From Thioclava sp. JE_KL1 (GTDB lineage: Bacteria > Pseudomonadota > Alphaproteobacteria > Rhodobacterales > Rhodobacteraceae): a DNA stretch of 64,000 bases. Location of the stretch: NCBI RefSeq assembly GCF_009296265.1, contig NZ_WBJS01000005.1:310001-374000 (forward strand), given 5' to 3'. Positions 54,042 to 64,000 of this stretch are shown here, piece after piece. Made by a program: the position numbers and the translations under genes. The notes under the pieces were generated by a model. That model was not told the origin of the DNA. It made no database searches and worked only from the letters and a program-made list of their open reading frames with translations. Numbering within the stretch: position 1 is the first letter of the stretch; every line of letters starts with the position of its first letter.

Positions 54042-54401
54042 CTAGAGGTCGTCCCAATCGCTCAGCCCGAGCTTGTTCTTGCGGTGGATCTGCCACAGCG
54101 CCATCAGCGCACCGAAGGCGAGCGCCGAGATTACCAGCGTCACCAGATGCGGCGCGAAGGACATGCCCTCGGTCGCGCTCAGCAGGTGGTCCACCAGAAG
54201 CTGCGCCACCGCGAACCCGGCTGCGAAGATCAGCAGGTTTTGCTTCCAGTCGAGATAGGGAATCGGGCGGGGCTCGAAGCCCAGCCAATGCAGCACCCGT
54301 GCGCCCATTGGCGGCCGGGTCGAGCGGAACACGCCCCGCGCCCGCAGCTCTGCGAGAGCGGCGTCGTAACGGCGGTTGGTTTCTGCATTATCGAGATACA
54401 T
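54042..54401 (-). CDS. Small membrane protein (DUF6404-like)
   Basis: 119 residues with two hydrophobic segments (NLLIFAAGFAVAQLLVDHLL and LVTLVISALAFGALMALW). The N-terminal soluble part YDAALAELRARGVFRSTRPPMGARVLHWLGFEPRPIPY resembles the DUF6404 pattern. The start is taken at MYLDNAE rather than 22 residues upstream. No function is known. Not linked to its neighbours (116 bases to the left gene). Confidence 0.6.
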   Translation of the reverse strand: MYLDNAETNRRYDAALAELRARGVFRSTRPPMGARVLHWLGFEPRPIPYLDWKQNLLIFAAGFAVAQLLVDHLLSATEGMSFAPHLVTLVISALAFGALMALWQIHRKNKLGLSDWDDL

Positions 54402-54519
54402 GACGGCGGGACTCGGTGGGAATCGTCTCTGGTTGGAGATTCCGAGGGTAGACCCGCGCGGCCGCAAAACAATCGTCCGGCGCTACACTTCGCCTGACAT
54501 GGCGGTGATTGAAAATTGA

Positions 54520-54555
54520 AACGGCGGGCCGAGGCCCGCCGTTCATTTTTTCGTT
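54520..54555. terminator. GC hairpin terminator next to acyl-CoA dehydrogenase stop
   Basis: 11-bp stem AACGGCGGGCC / GGCCCGCCGTT (54520-54530 with 54533-54543). On the plus strand TTCATTTTTT follows; on the minus strand TTTCAATTTTC follows. Lies 25 bases after the dehydrogenase stop on the minus strand, and probably stops transcription from both sides. Confidence 0.7.
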
Positions 54556-54568
54556 GGATCCGGTCGCC

Positions 54569-56344
54569 TTAGAACTGGTCGTCGGCGAGCGCCATGACCG
54601 GGTCCGCGCCGGTCTCGATCCGCGCGAGGTGCATCGCGCAGGCCGGAAGCTGACGCGCCATGTAGTAGCGGCCCGTCGCGATCTTGCCTTCGTAGAAGGA
54701 CGTATCGGTCGCGCCGTTGTCGAGCGCCGTGAAGGCGGCTTTCGCCATCCGCGTCCACATCAGGCCAAGGCAGACATGACCCATCAGATGCATGAAGTCA
54801 TAGCTGCCCGAGAGCGCCGCGTTCGGGTTCTTCATGCCGTTCTGCATGAAGAACATGCCCGCCGTCTGAAGCTGCTTCGAGGCGTTCTTCAGCGCGTCGG
54901 TGAAGGGCTTCATCCGCTCGTCATCGTCATGCGATTTGCACTCGGCTTTGACCATCTCGAAGAAGGCCATGACGTGCTTGCCGCCGTCCTGAGCGAGCTT
55001 GCGGCCCACCAGGTCGAGCGCCTGAATGCCGTTCGCGCCTTCGTAGATCATCGCGATGCGCGCGTCGCGCACATGCTGCGACATCGGCCAGTCCTCGGTA
55101 TAGCCGTGGCCACCGAAGACCTGCTGCGCGGAGACGGCGGTTTCGAAACCCTTGTCGGTCAGGAAGCCCTTGATGACCGGGGTCATCAGCGAGATCAGAC
55201 CTTCGGCCTCGGCGTCGTTGAGCGCATGGGAGCGGTCGATCAGATGCGCACCCCAGAAGGTGAAGGCGCGGGCGCCCTCGACGAAGCTCTTCTGATCCAT
55301 CAGCATCCGGCGCACGTCCGGGTGCACGATGATCGGATCGGCGGCTTTCTCGGGTGCTTTGACGCCGGTTACGTCGCGACCCTGCGTGCGGTCCTTCGCG
55401 TAAGCCACGGCTTCCTGATAGGCGGCTTCGGCCACGGCGTAGCCCTGAAGGCCCACGCCGAGACGCGCTTCGTTCATCATCGTGAACATTGCGCGCATCC
55501 CCTTGTGGAGATCGCCCAGCAGCCAGCCCTTCGCGCCGTCATAGTTCATGACGCAGGTCGCGTTGCCGTGGATGCCCATCTTCTCTTCGAGCTTGCCGAC
55601 CGAGAGCGAGTTGCGCTCGCCCAGCGAGCCGTCCTCGTTGACGAGGAACTTCGGCACGATGAAGAGCGACACGCCCTTGGTGCCTTCGCCACCGCCCGGC
55701 GCTTTCGCCAGCACGAGGTGAATCACGTTGTCCGACAGGTCGTGATCGCCCGCCGAGATGAAGATCTTCGTGCCGGTGATCGCGTAGGAACCATCGTCCT
55801 GCGGCTCGGCCTTGGTGCGCATCAGACCCAGATCGGTGCCGCAATGGGGCTCCGTCAGGTTCATCGTGCCGGTCCAGTCGCAGGTGACCATCTTCGGCAG
55901 ATAGGTCTGCTTCTGGTCGTCCGTGCCATGCGTGTGGATCGCCGAATAGGCGCCGTGGGTCAGGCCCTGATACATGTTGAAGGCCATGTTGGCCGAGACG
56001 AACATCTCGCCCACCGCGCAGTTGAGCAGGTAGGGCATGCCCTGACCGCCGAACTCGGGATCGCAATCGAGCGCGGTCCAGCCGCCCTCTTTCATCGCCT
56101 CGAACGCCTTGTCGAACCCTTTGGGCGTGCGGACCACGCCGTTTTCGAGCACGCAGCCTTCCTTGTCGCCCACCTCGTTCAGCGGGGCCAGCACCTCGGA
56201 CGAGACCTTCCCGGCCGCATCCAGAACGGCCTCGGTGAAGTCGCGGTCCATTTCCTCGTAACCCGGCACATCCGAATTCGAGACCTTGAGCAGCTCATGC
56301 AGCACAAACTGCATGTCCTTGGTGTTGGCGATAAAGCTCGACAT
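54569..56344 (-). CDS. Acyl-CoA dehydrogenase, long DmdC/FadE-like type
   Basis: 591-residue FAD enzyme with the C-terminal extension of the DmdC group. Seen: [18 protein letters not shown], the FAD loop [22 protein letters not shown], the region [38 protein letters not shown] and the glutamate-containing [14 protein letters not shown] at the base position. It starts 29 bases after a MerR gene, so the regulator and enzyme are one transcript. Substrate chain or methylmercaptopropionyl-CoA cannot be told. Confidence 0.9.
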   Translation of the reverse strand: MSSFIANTKDMQFVLHELLKVSNSDVPGYEEMDRDFTEAVLDAAGKVSSEVLAPLNEVGDKEGCVLENGVVRTPKGFDKAFEAMKEGGWTALDCDPEFGGQGMPYLLNCAVGEMFVSANMAFNMYQGLTHGAYSAIHTHGTDDQKQTYLPKMVTCDWTGTMNLTEPHCGTDLGLMRTKAEPQDDGSYAITGTKIFISAGDHDLSDNVIHLVLAKAPGGGEGTKGVSLFIVPKFLVNEDGSLGERNSLSVGKLEEKMGIHGNATCVMNYDGAKGWLLGDLHKGMRAMFTMMNEARLGVGLQGYAVAEAAYQEAVAYAKDRTQGRDVTGVKAPEKAADPIIVHPDVRRMLMDQKSFVEGARAFTFWGAHLIDRSHALNDAEAEGLISLMTPVIKGFLTDKGFETAVSAQQVFGGHGYTEDWPMSQHVRDARIAMIYEGANGIQALDLVGRKLAQDGGKHVMAFFEMVKAECKSHDDDERMKPFTDALKNASKQLQTAGMFFMQNGMKNPNAALSGSYDFMHLMGHVCLGLMWTRMAKAAFTALDNGATDTSFYEGKIATGRYYMARQLPACAMHLARIETGADPVMALADDQF

Positions 56345-56373
56345 GGTTCGCTCCCTTTAGTCGTCTTCGCGGA

Positions 56374-56769
56374 TCAGGCCGCGTCGTCGTGGCGCGCCTT
56401 CTCCAGTTCCTTCTCCGCCCACTCGATCTGACCGGCCAGTTCGTCGATCGCCTGACCCAGTTCCTCGCGTTGGCGCGTCATTTCCTCCAGACGTTGCTGT
56501 GCGAGCTTGATCGTCTCGTTCAGCTGCGTCTTCTGCTTGTCGCCCATTTCGTAGAGGTCCAGTAGCTGGCGGATATCCTCCAGCGAAAACCCGAAACGTT
56601 TGCCGCGCAGGATCAGTTTCAGCCGGGCGCGATCGCGTCGCGTAAACAGCCGCTTCTGTCCCTCGCGAATGGGAAACAGCAACTCCTTGCTTTCGTAGAA
56701 CCGCAGGGTGCGCGGGGTCACCTCGAAGGCGTCGCACATCTCGCGGATCGTCATTACTGTGTCGGTCAT
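56374..56769 (-). CDS. MerR-family regulator 1
   Basis: 131 residues. Winged-helix DNA-binding part TIREMCDAFEVTPRTLRFYESKELL, then FTRRDRARLKLILRGKRFGFSLEDIRQLLDLY and a long dimerising coiled coil. No metal-binding cysteines, so it is not a metal sensor. Cotranscribed with the acyl-CoA dehydrogenase, it is a candidate LiuR-like regulator of fatty-acid breakdown. The upstream gap holds several TGACG/TTACG half-site boxes, suggesting autoregulation. Confidence 0.88.
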   Translation of the reverse strand: MTDTVMTIREMCDAFEVTPRTLRFYESKELLFPIREGQKRLFTRRDRARLKLILRGKRFGFSLEDIRQLLDLYEMGDKQKTQLNETIKLAQQRLEEMTRQREELGQAIDELAGQIEWAEKELEKARHDDAA

Positions 56770-56844
56770 ACTCTCTGCCTCGCGTTTCCTTTGCGTAATG
56801 CGACGCGGCAAATCGTCTGCCTGCGGCCACATTACAAGACTTCT

Positions 56845-56896
56845 TTACGTTCGCGTCACCGTAACGTGGCGTCACGAATCCAATGACGTAATGTCA
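56845..56896. promoter_or_regulatory. Cluster of MerR-type boxes upstream of merR1
   Basis: Box 1 TTACGTTCGCGTCAC (56845-56859, identical to the GST site), box 2 GTAACGTGGCGTCAC (56861-56875, one mismatch from a dyad) and box 3 TGACGTAATGTCA (56884-56896). They lie 76-127 bases before the regulator start. A further TGACGTTAA half sits at 56984-56992. Confidence 0.5.
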
Positions 56897-56903
56897 GGGA
56901 ATT

Positions 56904-56919
56904 TTTACCGTACGGTAAA
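56904..56919. promoter_or_regulatory. Perfect 16-bp palindrome TTTACCGTACGGTAAA
   Basis: Perfect dyad in the gap between the two MerR genes, next to the TGACG boxes. It resembles operators of TetR-type regulators of fatty-acid oxidation in form (ACCG-NN-CGGT core), or an alternative MerR site. It lies 135-150 bases before merR1. Confidence 0.55.
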
Positions 56920-57008
56920 GCAAGTTTCTTTCCTCGAAACTCGCCATAATCGTCAAGCTCACAAGGCGCTCTCACGACCTCGCTGACGTTAAGGAATGCA
57001 TTTCAGGG

Positions 57009-57377
57009 TCAAGAATCAAGTGTGTCCCGAACCTGATCACGCAATTGTCGGAGGTCGTCGATAGCCGCGTCCAATTCTTCACGCTGCTGCGTCAATACGT
57101 CAAGCTGCCGATCGGCAAGTTCGACCCAGACGCGGTTCTGCTCTTCCGTGCCTTGCTGATCGTAGATCATCAGCCACTGGCGCAGTTCCTCGAGCGAGAA
57201 GCCAAACCGGCGACCGCGCAGGATCAACGTCATCCGCGCGACCTCGCGCGGACCGTAATAGCGCGAACGCCCTTCCTTCTGGGGATTGAGAAGCTCGATA
57301 TACTCGTAATAGCGCAGCGTGCGCGGGGTCACGTCGAACCGCTCGCACATCTCCTTGAAGGACAATAAGTCTGACAT
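57009..57377 (-). CDS. MerR-family regulator 2
   Basis: 122 residues, paralogous to the regulator at 56374: SFKEMCERFDVTPRTLRYYEYIELL, VARMTLILRGRRFGFSLEELRQWL and a C-terminal coiled coil. No cysteine-based metal site. GGAGGCC lies eight bases before the ATG. Separated from merR1 by a 239-base gap full of palindromes. Signal unknown; the neighbourhood suggests acyl-CoA or a related effector. Confidence 0.88.
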   Translation of the reverse strand: MSDLLSFKEMCERFDVTPRTLRYYEYIELLNPQKEGRSRYYGPREVARMTLILRGRRFGFSLEELRQWLMIYDQQGTEEQNRVWVELADRQLDVLTQQREELDAAIDDLRQLRDQVRDTLDS

Positions 57378-57464
57378 CTATTCGGCCTCCCGATCCGGGC
57401 GAGAAGCTAGCGCGCCGGGCTGCAAGCTGCAAGCAATGCCGCCCCCGGCCCGGCGCGCTTCAGC

Positions 57465-58157
57465 TTAGATCTCGATAGCTTTGAGCATCTCTGGTTCGAT
57501 CACATCCACACCGGGCAAGCCGTCGATGAGCGGCTGGGCCGATTGCTCCAGCGCATCGAAGGTCTTGTAGTGGCAGGGAATGACGGTCTTGAAGTTGAAA
57601 TACTTCTTCGACGCCCAGGCCGCGCGCTTCATGTCCATCGTGAAATGGCCGCCCGCGGCAAGGATGCCGATATCGGGATTATGCAGTTCGCCCATCCATT
57701 CCATGTCGGCCATGATGTCGGTGTCGCCGGTGACATAGATCGTGTGCCCCTCGGCTTCGATCATGAAGCCCGCGGGCTGGCCTGCATAGACCGGATCGCC
57801 GCCCTTGTAGTCGATCGAGGCGGAATGGGTCGCGTTCACCATCGTGACCTTCGCGCCGCCCAGATCGACGGTGCCGCCCTTGCCGAAGCCGACGGTTTCG
57901 GCCCCCTCTGCGCCAAGGATGATCGACAATTCGTGAATGCAGTAGATCGGAATGCCCAGTTCCTTCGCGATCGGCACCGCATCGGAGGCGTGATCGCCGT
58001 GGCCATGGGTCAGCAGCAGATGCGTCGCGCCTTTGATCGCTTCGCTGCGCTTGTCATCCGGAAAGACCGGCGAGCCGGTCAGGAACGGGTCGAGCAGGAT
58101 CACGGCATCGCCGGTTTCGATGCGGAAGCCGGAATGGCCGAGCCAAATGACTTTCAT
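57465..58157 (-). CDS. UPF0173 metal-dependent hydrolase
   Basis: 230-residue MBL-fold protein of the UPF0173 family. Metal ligands are in LLTHGHGDHASD, the His in VNATHSASID, the Asp in YVTGDTDIMADMEW and the His in VIPCHYKTF. Begins MKVIWLGHSGFRI as family members do. Substrate unknown. It is divergent from gatC across a 180-base gap. Confidence 0.9.
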   Translation of the reverse strand: MKVIWLGHSGFRIETGDAVILLDPFLTGSPVFPDDKRSEAIKGATHLLLTHGHGDHASDAVPIAKELGIPIYCIHELSIILGAEGAETVGFGKGGTVDLGGAKVTMVNATHSASIDYKGGDPVYAGQPAGFMIEAEGHTIYVTGDTDIMADMEWMGELHNPDIGILAAGGHFTMDMKRAAWASKKYFNFKTVIPCHYKTFDALEQSAQPLIDGLPGVDVIEPEMLKAIEI

Positions 58158-58337
58158 ATGGGTTTCCTCCGTTAGGCACTTCGATTGTGACAGGGTGACG
58201 TATCAGCACTGTGCAGGTTCCAAGATTAGCGCGCAAATTCGCGTGTGACAGGGCAGGGGCCCGCTGATGCGGGGCGCGGCGCTTGAAAGCCCCAGTGGCT
58301 CGGGCTAAACCGCCTTCCAAGACAAGCGGAGAAGCAC

Positions 58338-58625
58338 ATGTCCATTGATATCGACACCGCCCGCAAAGTGGCGCATCTGGCCCGGATCCGGGTGCCCGAA
58401 GACCATCTGCCCGAGCTCGCGCAGGAGCTGTCGAGCATCCTGACCTTCATGGAGCAGCTCAACGAGGTCGACGTCGAGGGCGTCGAGCCGATGACCTCCG
58501 TGACGCCGATGCGCCTCAAGCGCCGCGTCGACGAGGTGACCGATGGCGGTTATCCCGAGAAAATCCTCAAGAACGCCCCCGATGCCCGTGAGGGCTTCTT
58601 TGCCGTGCCGAAGGTGGTCGAATGA
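58338..58625 (+). CDS. gatC: Aspartyl/glutamyl-tRNA amidotransferase subunit C
   Basis: 95-residue clamp subunit of GatCAB, which amidates Glu-tRNAGln and Asp-tRNAAsn. Conserved core: [41 protein letters not shown] and [20 protein letters not shown] lies eight bases before the ATG. It overlaps gatA by four bases. gatB is not in the window. Confidence 0.96.
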   Translation: MSIDIDTARKVAHLARIRVPEDHLPELAQELSSILTFMEQLNEVDVEGVEPMTSVTPMRLKRRVDEVTDGGYPEKILKNAPDAREGFFAVPKVVE

Positions 58626-60100
58626 GCCTGAACAAACTGACGATTGCCGATGCGCGCGATGCGCTGAAGAAGGGCGATGTGACCGCGGTCGAACTGACCG
58701 AGTCCTGCCTGAGCGAGATCGAGGGTGCAGGCGCGCTGAACGCCTACGTGCACAAGACCCCCGAGATCGCGCTGGAGCAGGCCAAGGCCGCCGATGCCCG
58801 CATCAAGTCGGGCGATGCGCCCGCGATGTGCGGTATCCCGCTGGGCATCAAGGATCTTTTCGCCACCAAGGGCGTGGCGACGCAGGCCGCGTCGAACATC
58901 CTCGACGGGTTCAAGCCGGAATACGAATCCACCGTCACGCAGAACCTGTGGGATGCGGGCGCGGTGATGCTCGGCAAGCTGTCGATGGACGAATTCGCGA
59001 TGGGCTCGTCGAACGAGACCGCCTGCTACGGTCCCGCCGTGAACCCGTGGAAGATCGACGACCGGAAACTGACGCCGGGCGGCTCCTCGGGCGGTTCCGC
59101 TGCCGCCGTGGCTGCCGATCTGTGCCTTGCCGCGACCGGCACCGATACCGGCGGCTCGATCCGCCAGCCCGCCGCCTTCACCGGCATCGTCGGCATCAAG
59201 CCAACCTATGGCCGCGTCTCGCGCTGGGGCGTGGTGGCCTTTGCCTCCTCGCTCGATCAGGCGGGCCCGATGACCAAATCGGTGCGCGACGCGGCGATCA
59301 TGCTGGGCACGATGTGCTCGCACGATCCGAAGGATTCGACCTCCGCCGATATTCCGGTCCCGGATTTCGAGGCGGCGCTGACCGGCGACATTCGCGGCAA
59401 GAAGATCGGTATCCCGAAGGAATACCGCATCGAGGGCATGCCCGCCGAAATCCAGAAGCTCTGGGACGAGGGCATCGCGATGATGAAAGATGCGGGCGCC
59501 GAGATCGTCGATATCTCGCTGCCGCATACGAAATACGCGCTGCCCGCCTATTACGTGGTGGCTCCGGCGGAAGCCTCGTCGAACCTCGCGCGTTATGATG
59601 GCGTGCGCTACGGTCACCGCGCCAAGCTCGCGGCGGGCGAGGGCATCGTCGACATGTACGAGAAGACCCGCGCAGAAGGCTTCGGCCCCGAGGTCCAGCG
59701 TCGCGTGATGATCGGCACCTATGTCCTCTCGGCAGGCTTCTACGACGCCTATTACAACCGCGCCCGCAAGGTCCGCGCGTTGATCAAGCGCGACTTCGAG
59801 CAGGTCTTCGCACAGGGCATCGACTCGATCCTGACGCCCGCCACCCCGTCGGCCGCTTTCGGGCTGGGCGAGATGGACGGCGCCGATCCGGTCGAGATGT
59901 ATATGCAGGACGTGTTTACCGTGACGGTGAACCTTGCGGGCCTTCCCGGCGTTTCGGTGCCGTGCGGGCTGGGCAGCAAGGGTCTTCCGCTGGGGCTGCA
60001 ACTCATCGGGCGGCCCTGGGAAGAGGGCGATCTGCTGAATCACGCCCATGTCCTCGAACAGGCGGCGGGCTTCGCGGCCAAACCGGAGAAATGGTGGTAA
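58622..60100 (+). CDS. gatA: Aspartyl/glutamyl-tRNA amidotransferase subunit A
   Basis: 492-residue amidase that releases ammonia from glutamine for transamidation. The Ser-cisSer-Lys triad is visible: Lys in [13 protein letters not shown], serines in [15 protein letters not shown] and [29 protein letters not shown] follows. Start overlaps gatC (ATGA), and a lipoprotein gene starts two bases after the stop. Confidence 0.97.
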   Translation: MSLNKLTIADARDALKKGDVTAVELTESCLSEIEGAGALNAYVHKTPEIALEQAKAADARIKSGDAPAMCGIPLGIKDLFATKGVATQAASNILDGFKPEYESTVTQNLWDAGAVMLGKLSMDEFAMGSSNETACYGPAVNPWKIDDRKLTPGGSSGGSAAAVAADLCLAATGTDTGGSIRQPAAFTGIVGIKPTYGRVSRWGVVAFASSLDQAGPMTKSVRDAAIMLGTMCSHDPKDSTSADIPVPDFEAALTGDIRGKKIGIPKEYRIEGMPAEIQKLWDEGIAMMKDAGAEIVDISLPHTKYALPAYYVVAPAEASSNLARYDGVRYGHRAKLAAGEGIVDMYEKTRAEGFGPEVQRRVMIGTYVLSAGFYDAYYNRARKVRALIKRDFEQVFAQGIDSILTPATPSAAFGLGEMDGADPVEMYMQDVFTVTVNLAGLPGVSVPCGLGSKGLPLGLQLIGRPWEEGDLLNHAHVLEQAAGFAAKPEKWW

Positions 60101-60101
60101 C

Positions 60102-60836
60102 ATGAAACAGGCACTCGCGATCCTCGGCGGCGTTCTGGCCCTCTCGGGCTGTATCTCTTCGATCCCTGACAGCGGCCCCGAAGCCCGTCGCGAGGCCGAA
60201 CTGCGCGGCCAGCCCATCGTGCCGCCCTCGGCGCAGAGCGTTCTGCCGACCGACAACGGCGCGACGAACCCCGACGCGCCCGGCGCACCGCTGAACGCGA
60301 CCGGCACCGCGATGCCGGGCACGACCAATGCGCTGTCTGCGCCGACGATCGACGCAGGCGGCACCATCGGCGACGACCCGTCGACCTCGGCCTCCAGCTC
60401 GAATGGCGGCGACAATAGCGGCGCTGCGATCGGGGCCGATGCAATGGCCGCGCTGCAGCAGACCGACGCGTCGAACAGCACCGCCGGATCGAGCACCACG
60501 GCCAGCTCGCCGGGTTTCGACACCACCGCGTCGAGCAGCCTCGCCACCGCGCCCGTCGCACAGAACACGATCAGCAATCAGGACAGCTCGGGCCCGAACC
60601 TCGCCGCCTATGCGCTGTCGGTGTCGAACCGGCCGGGTGATTCCGTCTACAAGCGCTCGGGCATCAAGCTGACCTCGTCGGACAAGGCCTGCGCGAAATA
60701 CGTCTCGGCTGATCAGGCGCAGCGCGCCTTCCTCTCGGCAGGCGGCCCGCAGAAAGACCGACTGAACCTCGATCCCGATGGCGACGGGTTCGCCTGCGGT
60801 TGGGATCCGACGCCGTTCCAGCAAGCGCGTCAGTGA
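60102..60836 (+). CDS. Lipoprotein with low-complexity linker and excalibur-like C-terminus
   Basis: 244 residues. Lipobox LALSGCIS, so Cys17 should be lipidated. Residues about 40-165 are rich in Ser, Thr, Ala, Asn and Gly. The C-terminal 50 residues read KACAKYVSADQAQRAFLSAGG, then LNLDPDGDGFACGWDP, the DxDxDGxxC pattern of the excalibur calcium-binding domain. Starts two bases after gatA and overlaps the amidase start, so it is in that transcript. A tethered cell-surface protein; partner unknown. Confidence 0.8.
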   Translation: MKQALAILGGVLALSGCISSIPDSGPEARREAELRGQPIVPPSAQSVLPTDNGATNPDAPGAPLNATGTAMPGTTNALSAPTIDAGGTIGDDPSTSASSSNGGDNSGAAIGADAMAALQQTDASNSTAGSSTTASSPGFDTTASSSLATAPVAQNTISNQDSSGPNLAAYALSVSNRPGDSVYKRSGIKLTSSDKACAKYVSADQAQRAFLSAGGPQKDRLNLDPDGDGFACGWDPTPFQQARQ

Positions 60837-61522
60837 GCGCCGACTGGCCCTCGCCCAATTACGGCCCGCGCCGCGATGGGGCGGTGCCGGAACTTATCGT
60901 CATCCACTACACCGCGATGCGGTCCTGCGAGTCCGCACGCACCCGCCTCTGCCTCCCCGAGGCGGAGGTCTCCGCGCATTGGCTGATTGGGCGTGACGGT
61001 TCGGTCGAGCAACTCGTCCCCGAGGAGATGCGCGCCTGGCATGCGGGTTTGGGGAGCTGGCAGGGTCTGGGCGATGTGAACTCGCGCTCCATTGGGATCG
61101 AGCTGGACAATGAAGGCGACCGTCCGTTCCCCGAGCCTCTGATGGCCTCGCTTGAGGCGCTTCTGCCGCAGATCATGCGCCGCTGGGCAATCGCGCCGGA
61201 GAACGTCATCGGCCATTCGGACTTCGCGCCCGAGCGCAAGATCGACCCGGGGCCGCGTTTCGATTGGCAGCGCCTCGCGCGGCAGGGTTTGGCGATCTGG
61301 CCTGAACGCGGCACCACTGCGCCTGCGGTCGATTCCGAGAACTTCCTCGCGCTGGCGTCCAGCCTCGGCTATCCGGAAGCGCCGCTCGCGACGATCCTGC
61401 CCGCCTTCCGCCTGCGCTTTCGCCCGCGCGATGAAGGGCCGCTCGATGCGGTCGATATGGCGCTGGTCGCCGATCTGGCCATGCGCTTCGGCGCGGATGG
61501 CGGGGCGTGGCGTTCCAGCTGA
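60833..61522 (+). CDS. N-acetylmuramoyl-L-alanine amidase (AmpD/amidase_2 type)
   Basis: 229 residues. Zinc ligands in VIHYTAMRSC and GHSDFAPERKIDPGPRF, typical of AmpD-like anhydro-muropeptide amidases, with the substrate region SAHWLIGRDG and AWHAGLGSW between. No signal peptide is seen, so a cytoplasmic recycling role is likely. A C-terminal 50-residue part resembles a peptidoglycan-binding module. Starts with GTG overlapping the lipoprotein stop (GTGA). Confidence 0.9.
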   Translation: MSADWPSPNYGPRRDGAVPELIVIHYTAMRSCESARTRLCLPEAEVSAHWLIGRDGSVEQLVPEEMRAWHAGLGSWQGLGDVNSRSIGIELDNEGDRPFPEPLMASLEALLPQIMRRWAIAPENVIGHSDFAPERKIDPGPRFDWQRLARQGLAIWPERGTTAPAVDSENFLALASSLGYPEAPLATILPAFRLRFRPRDEGPLDAVDMALVADLAMRFGADGGAWRSS

Positions 61523-61534
61523 GGACGATGAGGG

Positions 61535-61566
61535 GGCTCTGCCCCCGCTCGCGATGCGAGCCCCCC
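61535..61566. repeat. GC-rich hairpins after the amidase gene
   Basis: GGGGGC-TCT-GCCCCC (61532-61546) nests in a larger pairing of GGGGGCTC with GAGCCCCC (to about 61565). It sits directly beside the dispersed repeat at 61567, and between convergent genes. Probably a terminator or part of a compound intergenic repeat. Confidence 0.5.
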
Positions 61567-61590
61567 GGGATATTTCTTCCAAGCCGAAAG
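61567..61590 (+). repeat. Dispersed intergenic repeat, copy 2
   Basis: 24-bp sequence starting GGGATATTTCTTCC, differing from copy 1 (11987-12010, opposite strand) at two positions. Both sit after a gene end in a GC-rich inverted-repeat setting. Confidence 0.6.
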
Positions 61591-61595
61591 GGTGA

Positions 61596-63665
<2,070 letters not shown>

Positions 63666-63836
63666 TCAAACGCGGCGTCAGAGCGAAAGCGCCACCGTTT
63701 CGCAGGGGTCACCAACCTGCGGGATTCTCTCCCATTGTTACCCTCGTATTGTCGCCGCGAAGTCTAAATTGCGCCCGATTTCGTACCGATAAGCGGGAAA
63801 TAAGAAACAGAAATTACAAGCCGAAGGGTGTTTGGG

Positions 63837-64000
63837 ATGGATCGCCTGACTGAAATGGAAGCCTTTGCCACCGTCGTGGATCAAGGGGGCTTCACCGATG
63901 CGGCCAAGAAGATGGGCATCTCCAAATCGGCTGTGTCGAAACACGTCTCGGCGTTGGAGGCGCGACTCGGCGCACGCCTTCTGAACCGCACCACCCGTCG
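63837..64000 (+). CDS. LysR-family regulator, 3' partial
   Basis: 54 residues are visible before the window ends: MDRLTEMEAFATVVDQGGFTDAAKKMGISKSAVSKHVSALEARLGARLLNRTTR, given here only as the family pattern of residues 1-54 (helix-turn-helix around 18-37). Begins the LysR helix-turn-helix with a GAAGGG stretch 8 bases before the ATG. Divergent from fadH with a 225-base gap, so it may regulate fadH; unknown effector. Confidence 0.88.
   Translation, partial: MDRLTEMEAFATVVDQGGFTDAAKKMGISKSAVSKHVSALEARLGARLLNRTTR

Noticed and set aside
58185-58253. TGTGACAGGG appears twice between the UPF0173 gene and gatC
   Set aside because: Direct repeats 58 bases apart without symmetry or Pho-box spacing; too little to call a site.

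Overview
The window is high-GC chromosomal DNA from an alphaproteobacterium, almost certainly Rhodobacteraceae/Rhodobacterales (a Rhodobacter, Paracoccus or Thioclava-like genome). The reasons are the xseB-ispA-dxs order, an mbfA gene with an Irr-type box, a Hint-domain protein, a DUF6478-type protein, a Blh-type hydrolase behind an ATTC-N8-GAAT operator, and a fatty-acid oxidation cluster with MerR regulators. No prophage, insertion sequence, CRISPR array or rRNA is visible. The only tRNA is tRNA-Lys(UUU). The DNA reads as ordinary, densely packed core and accessory chromosome with many ATGA/GTGA overlaps.

Layout. 1-700: 3' end of fliP. 765-837: tRNA-Lys. 944-6170: a same-strand run of dapF, mtaB, arfB, a class-III aminotransferase/kinase pair and a NUDIX gene. 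6252-10675: phosphate transporter, pncA-pncB for NAD salvage, and trhO. 10672-14919: a small secreted protein divergent from mbfA, then an AEC transporter, S-formylglutathione hydrolase, a UPF0178 protein and a HAD phosphatase. 14962-18528: xseB-ispA-dxs and a cytochrome c. 18529-18877: no protein gene of normal size, but a candidate structured RNA. 18878-25874: VUT transporter, esterase-like protein, mepA, MFS transporter, thioesterase, yggT, recQ. 25871-31176: hybrid histidine kinase, thiolase, Blh-like hydrolase, phosphatase. 31245-35088: serine pathway serA, serC, serB. 35064-37015: nagA plus a BadF-type amino-sugar kinase.

37150-43362 is a five-gene operon: a TVP38/TMEM64-flavoprotein-disulfide reductase fusion, a CDP-alcohol phosphatidyltransferase and an ABC transporter resembling YnjB-YnjC-YnjD. 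It parallels the uncharacterised ydjXYZ-ynjABCDEF neighbourhood of Escherichia coli and is the best candidate for an undescribed system. 43436-48737: a lipoprotein, two conserved hypotheticals, an acyl-CoA ligase, a sulfotransferase-like protein and a Hint-domain protein preceded by a palindrome array. 48918-57377: beta-oxidation genes (GST, thiolase, fadJ, acyl-CoA dehydrogenase) with two MerR regulators and a shared 15-bp sequence upstream of two of the units. 57465-63611: UPF0173 hydrolase, gatC-gatA, a lipoprotein, an amidase and fadH. 63837 to the end: start of a LysR-type regulator.

The regulatory signals are at least as informative as the genes: an Irr box at mbfA, three 14-bp GAAC palindromes beside it, a SqrR/BigR-type operator at the Blh-like gene, a reversed Pho-box-like site at the phosphate transporter, MerR-type boxes in the fatty-acid region, and a phased palindrome array before the Hint gene. 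All functional statements come from reading motifs and gene order by eye; no database search was run.
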